This document shows, piece after piece, positions 7,803-16,293 of a stretch of DNA of 64,000 bases (the first letter of the stretch is position 1; each line of letters starts with the position of its first letter). The position numbers were made by a program, and so were the translations under genes. The notes under the pieces were generated by a model that saw nothing but the letters and a program-made list of their open reading frames with translations, had not been told where the DNA came from and did not search any database. Source of the stretch: Agromyces albus (GTDB lineage: Bacteria > Actinomycetota > Actinomycetes > Actinomycetales > Microbacteriaceae); contig NZ_JAUSWX010000001.1 in assembly GCF_030815405.1 (NCBI RefSeq), positions 2,976,001 to 3,040,000 of the forward strand, in the 5' to 3' direction.

Positions 7803-9965
7803 ATGACCGGTTGGAATGTCGACACGCTGGCACAGTCTGCAGGAGCCGGCGCGATCACCATCGTGGAAGGTTCGGCCTTCTGCGTGTCGAGCTTCAACGG
7901 CGACATCGTCCCCGACCTCCCGCACGGCGTGTTCTTCCGGGACACGAGGCTCATCTCGAGGTTGATGCTCCTCGTCGACGGGTCCCCCGTCGAACCGTTG
8001 TCGTCGATGACTCCCGAGCCGTATCGCGCGGTCATGATCGGCAGGGCCGGCCACGTGCCCGGGCGGGCGGACACGCCGCTCATCGTGGAACGCGACCGGC
8101 GAGTGGACGGCGGTTTGCGCGAGGACATCACGCTCCAGAGCTTCTCGCGCGAACCGATCATCTGCCGGGTCGAACTCGTGCTCGAAGCCGATTTCGCCGA
8201 CATCTTCGAAGTGAAGGAAGGGCGCGCTCGCGGCACTCCCCGCCCGGCGAGCGCAGCGCCGCCCGGTAGCCTCCGCATGGACTCGCTCGGCGACGGCGAG
8301 GGGCTCGGCGTGAGCATCTCGGCGCGCGGCGGGTCGATCGTCGGGGATCGGCTCGTGTTCGACGTGATCCTCACGCCGCACGGCTCCTGGACTCGGCGGC
8401 TCCACCTCACGCCGACCGCGTACGGAGAGGACCTCACCACGAGCCAGCCCTTCGAGGGGCCGCTCCACGAGACGGAGCCGTTCCACGAGGCGGAGCCGCT
8501 GCGCCGCTTCATGGCCTGGCATTCCGGGATCCCCGTTCCCTCTGTCGAGAACGACGAGATCGAGCGGGTCATCGTGCAGAGCCAGCGGGATCTCGGCGCG
8601 TTGCGGATCTTCAATCCCCGGCATCCTGAGCGCGCGGTCGTGGCAGCAGGAGTGCCGTGGTTCATGGCGCTGTTCGGGCGCGACTCGTTGCTCACCGCCC
8701 TGATGTCGCTGCCGCTCGATCCGACGCTCGCACTCGGCACGCTGCAGACGCTCGCCGACCTGCAGGGCGTCAAGCTCGAACCGTCCTCAGAGGAGCAACC
8801 GGGTCGCATCCTCCACGAGGTTCGCCTCGGGGCTACGACCAACCTCGCGCTCGGCGGCGGTTCGGTCTACTACGGCACTGTAGATGCCACGCCGCTCTTC
8901 GTCGTCGTGCTCGGCGAGCTCGCCCGCTGGGGCGGGCTGCCCGATGATGCCGACGACCTCATCGCGGCCGCGGACCGGGCCCTCGAGTGGATCGATCGCG
9001 ACGGGGATCGCGACAATGACGGGTTCGTCGAGTACGCCCGCCTGAACGAACACGGGCTCATCAACCAGGGCTGGAAGGACTCGTGGGACGGCATCAACTT
9101 CGCCGACGGATCGCTCGCCGAGGCGCCGATCGCACTCTGCGAGGTGCAGGGGTACGCGTACGCCGCGTTCAGCGAGCGCGCGATGCTGGCGTCGATCCGC
9201 GGCGATGACGAATCGGCGCGAATCTGGGAGTCGAGGGCGAGCGCGCTGAAGGCCGAGTTCAACGCGCAGTTCTGGATGCCCGACCGAAAGTACTTCGCCA
9301 TCGCGCTCGACCGCGACAAGCGCCAGGTCGACGCCTGCGCTTCGAACATGGGACATTGCCTCTGGAGCGGGATCGTCGATGACGACAAAGCCGCGTACGT
9401 CGCCGAACGCCTGCTCTCCGACGAGATGTTCACGGGCTGGGGTGTGCGCACGCTCGCGTCGAACATGGGGGCCTACAACCCGGCGAGCTACCACAACGGC
9501 TCGGTCTGGCCTCACGACAATGCGATCGTCGCCGCGGGCCTCATGCGATACGGATTCGTCGAGGAGGCCGAGCGCATCGTCTTCGGGCTGTTCGATGCGG
9601 CGGGGTTCTTCAACGGGCGACTGCCCGAGCTGTTCTGCGGATTCGACCGCAGCCAGTATCCCGAGCCGGTCTCCTACCCCGCGTCGTGCTCGCCGCAGGC
9701 CTGGGCTGCGGCGACGCCGTTCTCGTTGCTGCGCACGCTCCTCCGCTTCGACCCGTCGGTTCCGACCGGTGAGGTGTGGCTGGCGCCGATGGTGCCGGCC
9801 CGCTTCGGCGACCTCCGCCTGGAGAACGTCCCGTTGGCGGGTGCTCGCGTCTCGGTCGACGTCGAACGGGAAGGCGCCTCGATCACCGGCCTCCCGCCTG
9901 GCCTCGCCCTGCGTCATGAGCCTCGACCATCGGCCAACGCCCGCACGCGAAGGGGGGCACCATGA
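7803..9965 (+). CDS. Amylo-alpha-1,6-glucosidase / glycogen-debranching-type protein
   Basis: 720-residue cytosolic protein. The N-terminal half (about 15-230) is a glycogen-debranching N-terminal domain with FCVSSFNGDIVPDLPHGVFFRDTR. The C-terminal half is an (alpha/alpha)6 barrel of the amylo-alpha-1,6-glucosidase type, with WFMALFGRDSLLTALMS, DRDGDRDNDGFVEYARL, GWKDSWDGI and YHNGSVWPHDNAIVAAGLMR. The acidic residues in DGFVEY and WKDSWDG fit glucosidase catalysis. The stop overlaps the start of the glycosyltransferase (ATGA, 9962-9965), so the pair is coupled. In this family the substrate may be glycogen, trehalose-derived glucan or another glucoside; it cannot be fixed here. Confidence 0.9.
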   Translation: MTGWNVDTLAQSAGAGAITIVEGSAFCVSSFNGDIVPDLPHGVFFRDTRLISRLMLLVDGSPVEPLSSMTPEPYRAVMIGRAGHVPGRADTPLIVERDRRVDGGLREDITLQSFSREPIICRVELVLEADFADIFEVKEGRARGTPRPASAAPPGSLRMDSLGDGEGLGVSISARGGSIVGDRLVFDVILTPHGSWTRRLHLTPTAYGEDLTTSQPFEGPLHETEPFHEAEPLRRFMAWHSGIPVPSVENDEIERVIVQSQRDLGALRIFNPRHPERAVVAAGVPWFMALFGRDSLLTALMSLPLDPTLALGTLQTLADLQGVKLEPSSEEQPGRILHEVRLGATTNLALGGGSVYYGTVDATPLFVVVLGELARWGGLPDDADDLIAAADRALEWIDRDGDRDNDGFVEYARLNEHGLINQGWKDSWDGINFADGSLAEAPIALCEVQGYAYAAFSERAMLASIRGDDESARIWESRASALKAEFNAQFWMPDRKYFAIALDRDKRQVDACASNMGHCLWSGIVDDDKAAYVAERLLSDEMFTGWGVRTLASNMGAYNPASYHNGSVWPHDNAIVAAGLMRYGFVEEAERIVFGLFDAAGFFNGRLPELFCGFDRSQYPEPVSYPASCSPQAWAAATPFSLLRTLLRFDPSVPTGEVWLAPMVPARFGDLRLENVPLAGARVSVDVEREGASITGLPPGLALRHEPRPSANARTRRGAP

Positions 9966-11095
9966 GAATCGGCATCATCGCGCCCCCGTGGCTGCCCATC
10001 CCGCCGCCCGCGTACGGCGGAATCGAGTCGTTCGTCGACACCCTCGCCCGAGCGCTGAGTACAGCCGGTCACGACGTGCTCCTCGCCGCCTCACTCGACA
10101 GCACCTGTCCGGTGCCGAGGCTGCCCGGCTTCCAGCCCTCCGATCCGAAGACGATGGGAGTCACCGCCTTCGAGCTCCGGCACCTCATTCGCGCGTATGC
10201 GGCGCTCACCGACGTCGACGTGATCGTCGACAACACCCTCGCCGGGCCGGTCGTCGCGGCCTCCCGGACGGGTGCCGTGCCCATCGTCGCCATCGCCCAT
10301 GGGCCGTTCATGCCGATGATCCATGAGATCTACCGAGCGGCCTCACCGGATGTCTCGTTCGTGGCGATCTCCCACAACCAGGCGTCGATGGCGGGCCCGG
10401 TGCGCATCGCCCGCATCATCCACCACGGCATCCATGTCGAGGAGGTCCCGCGCGGCCCGGGCGGCGCATCCGCGTGCTTCGTCGGGCGGATGCATCCGGC
10501 GAAAGGCCTGCCCGAAGCCATCCGCACCGCGGCGCTCGCCGGAATCCCGCTCCGGATCGCCGCGAAGATGCGCGACTCGGCGGAGTGCGCGTTCTTCGAG
10601 GAGATGGTGCGCCCGGCACTCGGATCGAACACGGAATACCTCGGCGAGCTCTCGACGAAGGAGAAGTACGTGCTCATGGGCGAATCATGCGCGCTCGTCA
10701 ATCCGATCCAGTGGGACGAGCCGTTCGGACTCGTCATGATCGAGGCGCTCGCGACCGGCACGCCGGTGGTGGCGACCCCTCACGGGTCGGTGCCCGAGAT
10801 CATCGAGGAGGGCCGGAGCGGATTCATCCGTTCGACTCCGGAACACCTCGCGCTCGCCCTGCAGCGCGCGAGCTCACTCGATCGTGAGCTGTGCCGCGCG
10901 ATCGTCGAGAAGCGGTTCGCCGCGGCGAGAATGGCGGGCGACTACGTCGCACTGTTCACGCAACTGCTGCAGCGCCAGCCTCGCCTCGACACGACGAGTG
11001 CGAAACGCCCTTCGACCGTGCGCCTCCCCATTGGTCACGCGGCGTCTGCCGCTCCGACCGCCACGACGTCGGAGGCGACGTCGCGCACCGCCTGA
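9962..11095 (+). CDS. GT4-family glycosyltransferase
   Basis: 377-residue GT-B fold glycosyltransferase. The N-terminal donor-independent half begins with IAPPWLPIPPPAYGGIESFV, typical of GT4 enzymes. The C-terminal half has the donor site with FVGRMHPAKGLPEAI, the EX7E motif in DEPFGLVMIEALATGTPVV and GSVPEIIEEG. The last 40 residues are a Thr/Ala/Ser-rich tail. The ATGA overlap with the debranching-type gene implies a joint role in making or remodelling a glucan or compatible solute; the acceptor is not known. Confidence 0.9.
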   Translation: MRIGIIAPPWLPIPPPAYGGIESFVDTLARALSTAGHDVLLAASLDSTCPVPRLPGFQPSDPKTMGVTAFELRHLIRAYAALTDVDVIVDNTLAGPVVAASRTGAVPIVAIAHGPFMPMIHEIYRAASPDVSFVAISHNQASMAGPVRIARIIHHGIHVEEVPRGPGGASACFVGRMHPAKGLPEAIRTAALAGIPLRIAAKMRDSAECAFFEEMVRPALGSNTEYLGELSTKEKYVLMGESCALVNPIQWDEPFGLVMIEALATGTPVVATPHGSVPEIIEEGRSGFIRSTPEHLALALQRASSLDRELCRAIVEKRFAAARMAGDYVALFTQLLQRQPRLDTTSAKRPSTVRLPIGHAASAAPTATTSEATSRTA

Positions 11096-11096
11096 C

Positions 11097-11112
11097 CAGG
11101 CGAGGGCGCCTG
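11097..11112. terminator. Short bidirectional stem-loop
   Basis: CAGGCG-AGGG-CGCCTG sits between the convergent stops of the GT4 gene (11095) and the zinc-ribbon gene (11114). Only 18 bases separate the two genes, so it may serve both. Confidence 0.5.
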
Positions 11113-11113
11113 C

Positions 11114-11437
11114 TCAGTCGAAGAGCTCGGAGAGCCAGCTCTCCTTCTTCTTCCTGCGGTAGCCCTGGTCGCCGTACGGACGCTGCTCGACACCCCGGCC
11201 GTAGCCGTCGTCGTAGGGCCGCTGGCCGTAGGCGGGAGCCTGCGGCTGCGCAGGAGGCGCCGGGGCGGCGGGAGCTGCGGGAGCGGCCGACGCCGAGTAC
11301 TCCGTCGATGCGCGCTCGACGATCTTGTCGAGCTCGCCACGGTCGAGCCAGACACCGCGGCACGTCGGGCAGTAGTCGATCTCGATGCCGCTACGTTCGC
11401 TCATCACGAGTACGGCTCCGTCATTGGGGCACTGCAT
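11114..11437 (-). CDS. TFIIB-type zinc-ribbon protein
   Basis: 107-residue protein. The N-terminal 45 residues form a zf-TFIIB domain with two Cys pairs (CPNDGAVLV and CPTCRGVWLDRGEL). The middle is a low-complexity Ala/Pro segment, then a Tyr/Gly/Arg-rich stretch with GYGRGVEQRPYGDQGYRRKK, and the end is WLSELFD. The zinc ribbon with the WLDRGELDKI signature is a known bacterial family of unknown function. GAAGGAG lies about ten bases before ATG 11437, and TAGGCT (minus strand, about 11470) may be its -10. Confidence 0.88.
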   Translation of the reverse strand: MQCPNDGAVLVMSERSGIEIDYCPTCRGVWLDRGELDKIVERASTEYSASAAPAAPAAPAPPAQPQAPAYGQRPYDDGYGRGVEQRPYGDQGYRRKKKESWLSELFD

Positions 11438-11605
11438 GGCTATAGCTCTCCTTCGGGGTTCTGGCTCGAGCCTAGAAATGGAAGCTGAAGAGAACCCGGA
11501 TGACGCACCGCCATCCGGCTGCTATCGGGGCGGTGAACGGTTAACTGCGCAAGCGGATGCCGTGCCGCACCTTTGAAGAGGCGCGGGCACCGGCATCCGC
11601 TCGTC

Positions 11606-11628
11606 GATCAGCGGGAAACCCGCCGATC
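11606..11628 (-). terminator. Terminator of the first csp gene
   Basis: GATCAGCGGG-AAA-CCCGCCGATC, nine of ten pairs, begins 16 bases beyond the csp stop at 11645 in the direction of transcription. Confidence 0.65.
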
Positions 11629-11644
11629 AATCACTAAGCGAGAA

Positions 11645-11851
11645 TTACGCGATAACGCGGATGTTCTCGGCCTGCAGGCCCTTGGGGCCGCGGGCGGTCT
11701 CGAATTCGACCTTCTGGTTCTCCTCGAGCGTGCGGTAGCCGCCCGACGTGATCGCGCTGAAGTGCGCGAAGACATCGGCGCTGCCGTCGTCGGGAGCGAT
11801 GAAGCCGAAGCCCTTGTCGGCGTTGAACCACTTGACGGTTCCGGTTGCCAT
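11645..11851 (-). CDS. Cold-shock protein (CspA family), copy 1
   Basis: 68-residue single cold-shock domain, an RNA chaperone binding single-stranded nucleic acid. RNP1 is KGFGFI (residues 16-21) and RNP2 is VFAHF (29-33 region). It starts [19 protein letters not shown] 11851 was chosen because AGAAGGA lies six to seven bases upstream, although a longer frame begins at 11872. It differs from the second copy at 14951-15154 mainly in the loop after SAIT and in the C-terminus. Its leader runs through the hairpin at 11900-11918. Confidence 0.95.
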   Translation of the reverse strand: MATGTVKWFNADKGFGFIAPDDGSADVFAHFSAITSGGYRTLEENQKVEFETARGPKGLQAENIRVIA

Positions 11852-11899
11852 GTTATTTCCTTCTGTATTCATGCCGCGCCGCGGAAGCGGCTGCAGCGT

Positions 11900-11918
11900 G
11901 CACGACCTAGGGTCGTGC
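11900..11918 (-). terminator. Perfect 8-base stem-loop between desaturase and csp genes
   Basis: GCACGACC-TAG-GGTCGTGC, followed on the other side by CCGGCG (11925-11930) and CGCCGG (11942-11947). It may terminate the desaturase transcript or fold in the csp leader; leader structures that melt or refold with temperature are known for cspA genes. Confidence 0.5.
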
Positions 11919-11994
11919 GGGGTTCCGGCGGCGACGTCCGACGCCGGAAGTTCTGGGTGCGTGTGGAGTACGCATGTCTCTCATGGTGCGGTGA

Positions 11995-13284
11995 TCAGGT
12001 CCTGCGGAACTGGTTCACCATCGGGCAGTCGAACGGATCGCGCGCGGCGAGGCCGACGCGATTGAGGTAGTTGATGACGATGCCGTAGGACTGCATCAGC
12101 GTCGTCTCGGTGTAGGGAACATCGACCGTGCGGCAGTGCTCGCGCACGATCTCACGTGCCTTGGCGAGGTGCGGCCGGGGCATGTTCGGGAACAGGTGGT
12201 GCTCGACCTGGTAGTTGAGCCCGCCGAGGAGCGCGCTCGCCCAGATGCCGCCCGAGACGTTGCGCGAGGTGAGCACCTGCTTCGAGAAGAAGTCGAGCTT
12301 CACGTCTTCGGCGATGATCGGCATGCCCTTGTGGTTCGGGGCGAAGGCGGCACCCATGTAGACGCCGAAGACGGCGAGCTGCACGCCGAGGAAGGCGAAC
12401 GCCATGCCGAGAGGCAGCACCCAGAAGATCGCGCCGAGGTACACCGTGAAGCGCGCGGCGATGAGGCTGAGCTCGATCCAGCGACCCTTCACGGGCCCTC
12501 GCTCGAACAACGTGCCGATCGACCGGTAATGCAGGTTGATGCCCTCGAGCGTCAGCAGAGGGAAGAACAGGTACCCCTGCTTGCGAGTGATGAGGGCGAG
12601 CAGGCCCTTCTGCCTCGCGGCATCCTTCTCGGTGAACGAGATCGTGTCGAAGTCGATATCGGGGTCTTTGCCGAGTTTGTTGGGGTTGGCGTGGTGCCTC
12701 GTGTGCTTCGTCATCCACCACGAGTAGCTGATGCCGACGACGCCGGCGGCGAGGAGGCGGCCGACACGATCGTTGTTCGGACCCGACTCGAGCACCTGAC
12801 GGTGGGATGCCTCGTGAGCGAGGAACGCGAACTGCGTGAAGATGAGGCCAAGGGCGCCCGCGATGAGCAACTGGAACCACGAGTCACCCAGCAGGATGAA
12901 GCCCGTGGTCGCGCCGCCGAGTGCGAGCGTGAGGACCGAAATGACGGCGAGGTAGAACCAGCGGGTGCGGTTCAGGAGTCCGGACTCGCGAACGACCCGG
13001 GAGAGGGCGGTGTAACTACGCGTGATATCCGCGTCGCCGGTGCGGGGCTTCGTCGCCCGGATCGCACCGAGGGATTCGGTGTGAGAGATGTTTACGTCCC
13101 AGCTGGTCGTCGACTTCCCAGCCGTGTCTCGCGGGTAACCACCCGCTTGTAGATGTTCCGACTCTAGCCGGTCCGCATGGGAGGGTGCTGGGAAATCTCC
13201 CGCCTGTGGAATCGAGGGGTGGCGCGGCTCAACAGATTCCGGCGATCGCATATGTTTCGGCATCCGATGTTCACTTCGTGGCAT
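11995..13284 (-). CDS. Membrane fatty-acid desaturase
   Basis: 429-residue di-iron acyl desaturase embedded in the membrane. The three histidine boxes are HEASH, HTRHH (in the MTKHTRHHANPNK segment) and QVEHH near the C-terminus, matching the linoleoyl-CoA/front-end-like branch common in Actinobacteria. Hydrophobic segments lie between them. Desaturation keeps membranes fluid in the cold. ATG 13284 lies inside the end of the UdgX gene and has GAGGA nine bases upstream, so it is probably coupled. Family similarity only starts near residue 65, so an internal start is possible, but no in-frame ATG, GTG or TTG lies closer to it. Confidence 0.88.
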   Translation of the reverse strand: MPRSEHRMPKHMRSPESVEPRHPSIPQAGDFPAPSHADRLESEHLQAGGYPRDTAGKSTTSWDVNISHTESLGAIRATKPRTGDADITRSYTALSRVVRESGLLNRTRWFYLAVISVLTLALGGATTGFILLGDSWFQLLIAGALGLIFTQFAFLAHEASHRQVLESGPNNDRVGRLLAAGVVGISYSWWMTKHTRHHANPNKLGKDPDIDFDTISFTEKDAARQKGLLALITRKQGYLFFPLLTLEGINLHYRSIGTLFERGPVKGRWIELSLIAARFTVYLGAIFWVLPLGMAFAFLGVQLAVFGVYMGAAFAPNHKGMPIIAEDVKLDFFSKQVLTSRNVSGGIWASALLGGLNYQVEHHLFPNMPRPHLAKAREIVREHCRTVDVPYTETTLMQSYGIVINYLNRVGLAARDPFDCPMVNQFRRT

Positions 13285-13909
13285 TGCTCGCGGTCCTCAG
13301 ATCGATGACGAACGCGTCGAAGGCGGCCTCGCGTTCGGGCTTCTCCCGCATCCTCAGCACGGACGAGGGATGCGTCGTGATGAGCACCGGCGCGGGCACT
13401 CCTTCTGGCGCATCGAGCAGCACGCCGCGCACCTTCCCGATCACCACAGTGCGACCCATCACCGACCGGGCTGCGGTGGCGCCGAGGCACACCACGATAC
13501 TCGGATGCACGGCGTCGAACTCCGCCTGCAGCCATGGATGACACGCGAGGATGTGGCCGACGGCCGGCTTCGCGTGGATGCGGCGCTTGCCCCGCTGGTC
13601 GAATCGGAAGTGCTTGACCGCGTTCGTGAGGTAGACACGCTCGGGGTCGATCCCCGCCGCGATGAGGGCGTCTTCGAGCACGCGTCCCGCCGGGCCGACG
13701 AACGGCTCGCCGGCGAGGTCCTCCTGGTCGCCGGGCTGTTCGCCGACGAGCATCATCGTCGAGTCGGGGGCGCCACGCGAGAACACCGCTTGCGTGGCGT
13801 TCTGCCACAGCTCGCAGCCGCGACATCCGTCGACCGACGCTTCGAGCACCGAGAGTTCCCGCGATTCGGGAACCCAGCCTTCGGCGCCCGGCCGTTCCGC
13901 ATCCGCCAT
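13271..13909 (-). CDS. udgX: UdgX-type uracil-DNA glycosylase (covalent uracil-DNA binder)
   Basis: 212-residue iron-sulfur uracil-DNA glycosylase superfamily protein. Motif A is GEQPGD (56-61) and motif B region is HPSS (180-183). Crucially the loop KRRIH is present (108-112). In Mycobacterium smegmatis UdgX the His of this loop forms a covalent bond with the abasic site after uracil removal, so H112 is the predicted nucleophile. C29, C32, C123 and C141 fit a 4Fe-4S cluster. The TACGCT box at 13921-13916 is 6 bases from ATG 13909 (leaderless type). The 3' end overlaps the desaturase start by 14 bases. Confidence 0.93.
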   Translation of the reverse strand: MADAERPGAEGWVPESRELSVLEASVDGCRGCELWQNATQAVFSRGAPDSTMMLVGEQPGDQEDLAGEPFVGPAGRVLEDALIAAGIDPERVYLTNAVKHFRFDQRGKRRIHAKPAVGHILACHPWLQAEFDAVHPSIVVCLGATAARSVMGRTVVIGKVRGVLLDAPEGVPAPVLITTHPSSVLRMREKPEREAAFDAFVIDLRTASNATK

Positions 13910-14017
13910 ATCGCGAGCGTACGCACGGTCGATTCGCGGTGTGAACCCCGTTGCATTCGCGGCCGCTGCGTGTTAACGCCGCCCCGGTGGTCGAGACCAC
14001 CTGCGAGACTGGGTCGC

Positions 14018-14884
14018 ATGCAGATCGCCGTCACCGGAGGCTCGGGCAAGCTCGGCCGTACCGTCGTACAGTCCCTTCGCGATGAGGGCCATGGAGTCAC
14101 CAACCTCGACCAGTACGGCGAGCGCGGCTCGTTCACGAGGGTCGACCTCACCGACTACGGCCAGGTGTTCGACGCGATCGCCGGGGTCGACGACCGCCAC
14201 AGCGGCGTCGACGCGATCGTGCACCTCGGCGCGATCCCCGCGCCGGGGCTCGCGAGCGACGTCGCGACGTTCCACAACAACATGCTGTCGACGTTCAACG
14301 TCTTCCAGGCCGCGAAGCGACTCGGCATCCGCCGGATCGTCTACGCCTCGAGCGAGACGGTGCTCGGCCTGCCGTTCGACGTGCCGCCGCCGTACATCCC
14401 CGTCGACGAGGAGTACGCCGCCCGCCCCGAGAGCACGTACTCGCTCGTGAAGCACCTCGAGGAACAGCTCGCGATCGAGCTCGTGCGCTGGGACCCCGAG
14501 CTCTCGATCACGGCGCTGCGCTTCTCGAACGTCATGGACCCCGCCGACTACGCCGCGTTCCCCTCTTTCGACGCCGACGCGACGCTGCGCAAGTGGAATC
14601 TCTGGGGATACATCGACGGCCGCGACGGAGCGCAGGCGGTGAGCCTCGCGCTCGAGAAGGCGCCGCCCGGTTTCGAGCGGTTCATCATCGCCGCGGCCGA
14701 CACCGTGATGTCACGGCCCAACGCTGAACTCGTCGCCGAGGTGTTCCCGGGAGTGCCGGTGCGCGGTGAGCTCGGCGAGCACGACACGATGCTCTCGATC
14801 GAGAAGGCGCGGCGGATGCTCGGCTTCGAGCCGCGTCACTCCTGGCGCGACGAGGTGACGGATGCCGCGGCATCCGTCGACTGA
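14018..14884 (+). CDS. NAD-dependent epimerase/dehydratase family protein
   Basis: 288-residue extended short-chain dehydrogenase. The Rossmann motif GGSGKLG is at residues 7-13, the catalytic Ser region at IVYASSETVLG and the YSLVK catalytic Tyr-Lys pair near residue 148. Extended SDRs of this form act on nucleotide sugars or related polyols; the substrate is not evident. ATG 14018 was chosen for the start of the Rossmann strand; GAGACT lies 7 bases upstream. It is divergent from udgX and convergent with the second csp gene. Confidence 0.85.
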   Translation: MQIAVTGGSGKLGRTVVQSLRDEGHGVTNLDQYGERGSFTRVDLTDYGQVFDAIAGVDDRHSGVDAIVHLGAIPAPGLASDVATFHNNMLSTFNVFQAAKRLGIRRIVYASSETVLGLPFDVPPPYIPVDEEYAARPESTYSLVKHLEEQLAIELVRWDPELSITALRFSNVMDPADYAAFPSFDADATLRKWNLWGYIDGRDGAQAVSLALEKAPPGFERFIIAAADTVMSRPNAELVAEVFPGVPVRGELGEHDTMLSIEKARRMLGFEPRHSWRDEVTDAAASVD

Positions 14885-14889
14885 ACAGC

Positions 14890-14932
14890 GAACGCCGCAT
14901 CCGCACGGAAGGCCCGTGCGGATACGGCGTTC
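14890..14932. terminator. Strong bidirectional terminator hairpin
   Basis: GAACGCCG and ATCCGCACGG pair with CCGTGCGGAT and CGGCGTTC around an AAGGC loop; 18 pairs with one C/A mismatch. It lies between the convergent epimerase (stop 14884) and csp (stop 14951). Confidence 0.8.
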
Positions 14933-14950
14933 GAGTGGTGCTGTGCCGGC

Positions 14951-15154
14951 TTAGAGCCCGCGGATGTTCTCGGCCTGAAGACCCTTGGGGCCCTGTGCGA
15001 CCTCGAACTCGACCTTCTGGCCTTCTTCGAGCGAACGGTAGCCGTTGCCCGTGATGGCGCTGAAGTGCGCGAAGACGTCGGCGCTGCCGTCGTCAGGAGC
15101 GATGAAGCCGAAGCCCTTTTCGGCGTTGAACCACTTGACGGTTCCGGTTGCCAT
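14951..15154 (-). CDS. Cold-shock protein (CspA family), copy 2
   Basis: 67-residue cold-shock domain protein with the same KGFGFI and VFAHF RNA-binding motifs as copy 1 and an almost identical first half. It differs by AEKG for [14 protein letters not shown] for [10 protein letters not shown] and a shorter end (RGL). The Shine-Dalgarno is AGAAGGA, as in copy 1. About 200 bases of untranslated leader are likely upstream. The two copies lie 3.1 kb apart on the same strand and probably arose by duplication. Confidence 0.95.
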   Translation of the reverse strand: MATGTVKWFNAEKGFGFIAPDDGSADVFAHFSAITGNGYRSLEEGQKVEFEVAQGPKGLQAENIRGL

Positions 15155-15471
15155 ACTGCTGTCCTTCTGTCGTATGGGCCGCTGATGCGAACCCGATTGC
15201 GATCGACGGTCGATCGCGACTCCGGTGGCGGGTGCCGCCGAAGCAGGGGCGAGGGGCGGGGGTGCGCTCTGGCATCCGCCGTCTCGTATCGGTCATGCCG
15301 CGCGGATCAGTCCGCCTCCGGGCAATCAGGTGGAGGCGCGGGCGAATGCCCGCTTGATGGAGGAATCGTTGACGTTACCCTATCGGGTTCCGTTCAGGTT
15401 CACACGATACGCGACCGTTACATGACGACGGAAGTCCGAGCCCGAAATCCGCGTAACGGCGGGCCCTCGTC
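15155..15471. promoter_or_regulatory. Gene-free 317 bases: csp copy 2 leader and promoter
   Basis: No gene is seen here. On the minus strand a TAGGGT box at about 15384-15379, with TGTGAA 16 bases further upstream, would start a leader of roughly 200 bases before the csp ATG at 15154. Long structured leaders are usual for cold-inducible csp genes. The promoter assignment is by eye and weak. Confidence 0.3.
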
Positions 15472-15483
15472 TACAGTGGGCGG

Positions 15484-16284
15484 GTGAACTCCGCCGCCGC
15501 GCCTGCACCTCCTGCACGCGCGTCCTGGCTGCGGCTCGCCCTCATCGGCGCCGCCGGCGGACTGCTCTCAGGGGCGTTCGGGGTCGGCGGCGGCCTCCTC
15601 ATGGTCCCGCTCCTCATCGCCTTCGCCGGCATGGACCAGCGCCGGGCATCGGCCACGTCGCTCGCGGCGATCGTGCCGGCGGCGATCGCAGGATCGTTCA
15701 CCTATTTCGTCAACGGCGAGGTCGACCTCGTCGTCGCCCTCTTCGTCGCGGTGGGCGGTGTGGTCGGCTCGTGGCTCGGCGCGCTGCTCCTGCGTCGCCT
15801 CTCCCTGGGCTGGCTGCGCTGGATGTTCATCGCGCTGCTCCTCGGGGTCGCGCTGCGCATGCTGCTCATCGTGCCCGAGCGGGGCGAGCGGCAACTCGAC
15901 CTCGAGTTCGGCACCGCCATCGCCATGATCGCACTCGGGCTCGTGATCGGCGTGGCCGCCGGACTCTTCGGCGTCGGCGGCGGCGTCATCATGGTGCCGG
16001 CGTTCATCGCCCTGCTCGGCATGGGCGACCTCGCCGCGAAGGGCACCTCGCTCGCCGTCATGATCCCCACGGCGACGAGCGGCACGATCACGAGCGCACG
16101 CGGCGGCGTGGTCGACGTGCGCGCCGGCCTCGTCGTCGGCATCGCCGCGACGTTGGCATCCATCCCGGGCGTCGCAGTCGCGTTCCTGCTCTCGCCCGAG
16201 TGGTCGTCGTGGCTGTTCGCGGCCCTCGTGGTCGTGGCCGCCATTCAATTGTCAGTGCGGGCCATTCGGTTGCAGAGGAAATGA
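15484..16284 (+). CDS. TauE/SafE-family membrane permease
   Basis: 266-residue integral membrane protein of the TSUP (TauE/SafE/YfcA) family with about eight membrane segments. It has two repeated halves, each opening with the hallmark GAFGVGGGLLMVPLLI and GLFGVGGGVIMVPAFI. Members export sulfite, sulfoacetate or related anions. The GTG start at 15484 has TACAGT 6 bases upstream and no Shine-Dalgarno, so a leaderless transcript is likely. The TM2 protein gene follows after 9 bases. Confidence 0.9.
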   Translation: MNSAAAPAPPARASWLRLALIGAAGGLLSGAFGVGGGLLMVPLLIAFAGMDQRRASATSLAAIVPAAIAGSFTYFVNGEVDLVVALFVAVGGVVGSWLGALLLRRLSLGWLRWMFIALLLGVALRMLLIVPERGERQLDLEFGTAIAMIALGLVIGVAAGLFGVGGGVIMVPAFIALLGMGDLAAKGTSLAVMIPTATSGTITSARGGVVDVRAGLVVGIAATLASIPGVAVAFLLSPEWSSWLFAALVVVAAIQLSVRAIRLQRK

Positions 16285-16293
16285 GGAGCGAGC

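Noticed and set aside
13131..13146. GCGGGT-AACC-ACCCGC hairpin taken first as the start of the desaturase mRNA
   Set aside because: No ATG, GTG or TTG follows it in frame before the conserved region, and a good Shine-Dalgarno supports the upstream ATG 13284, so the hairpin is within the coding sequence.
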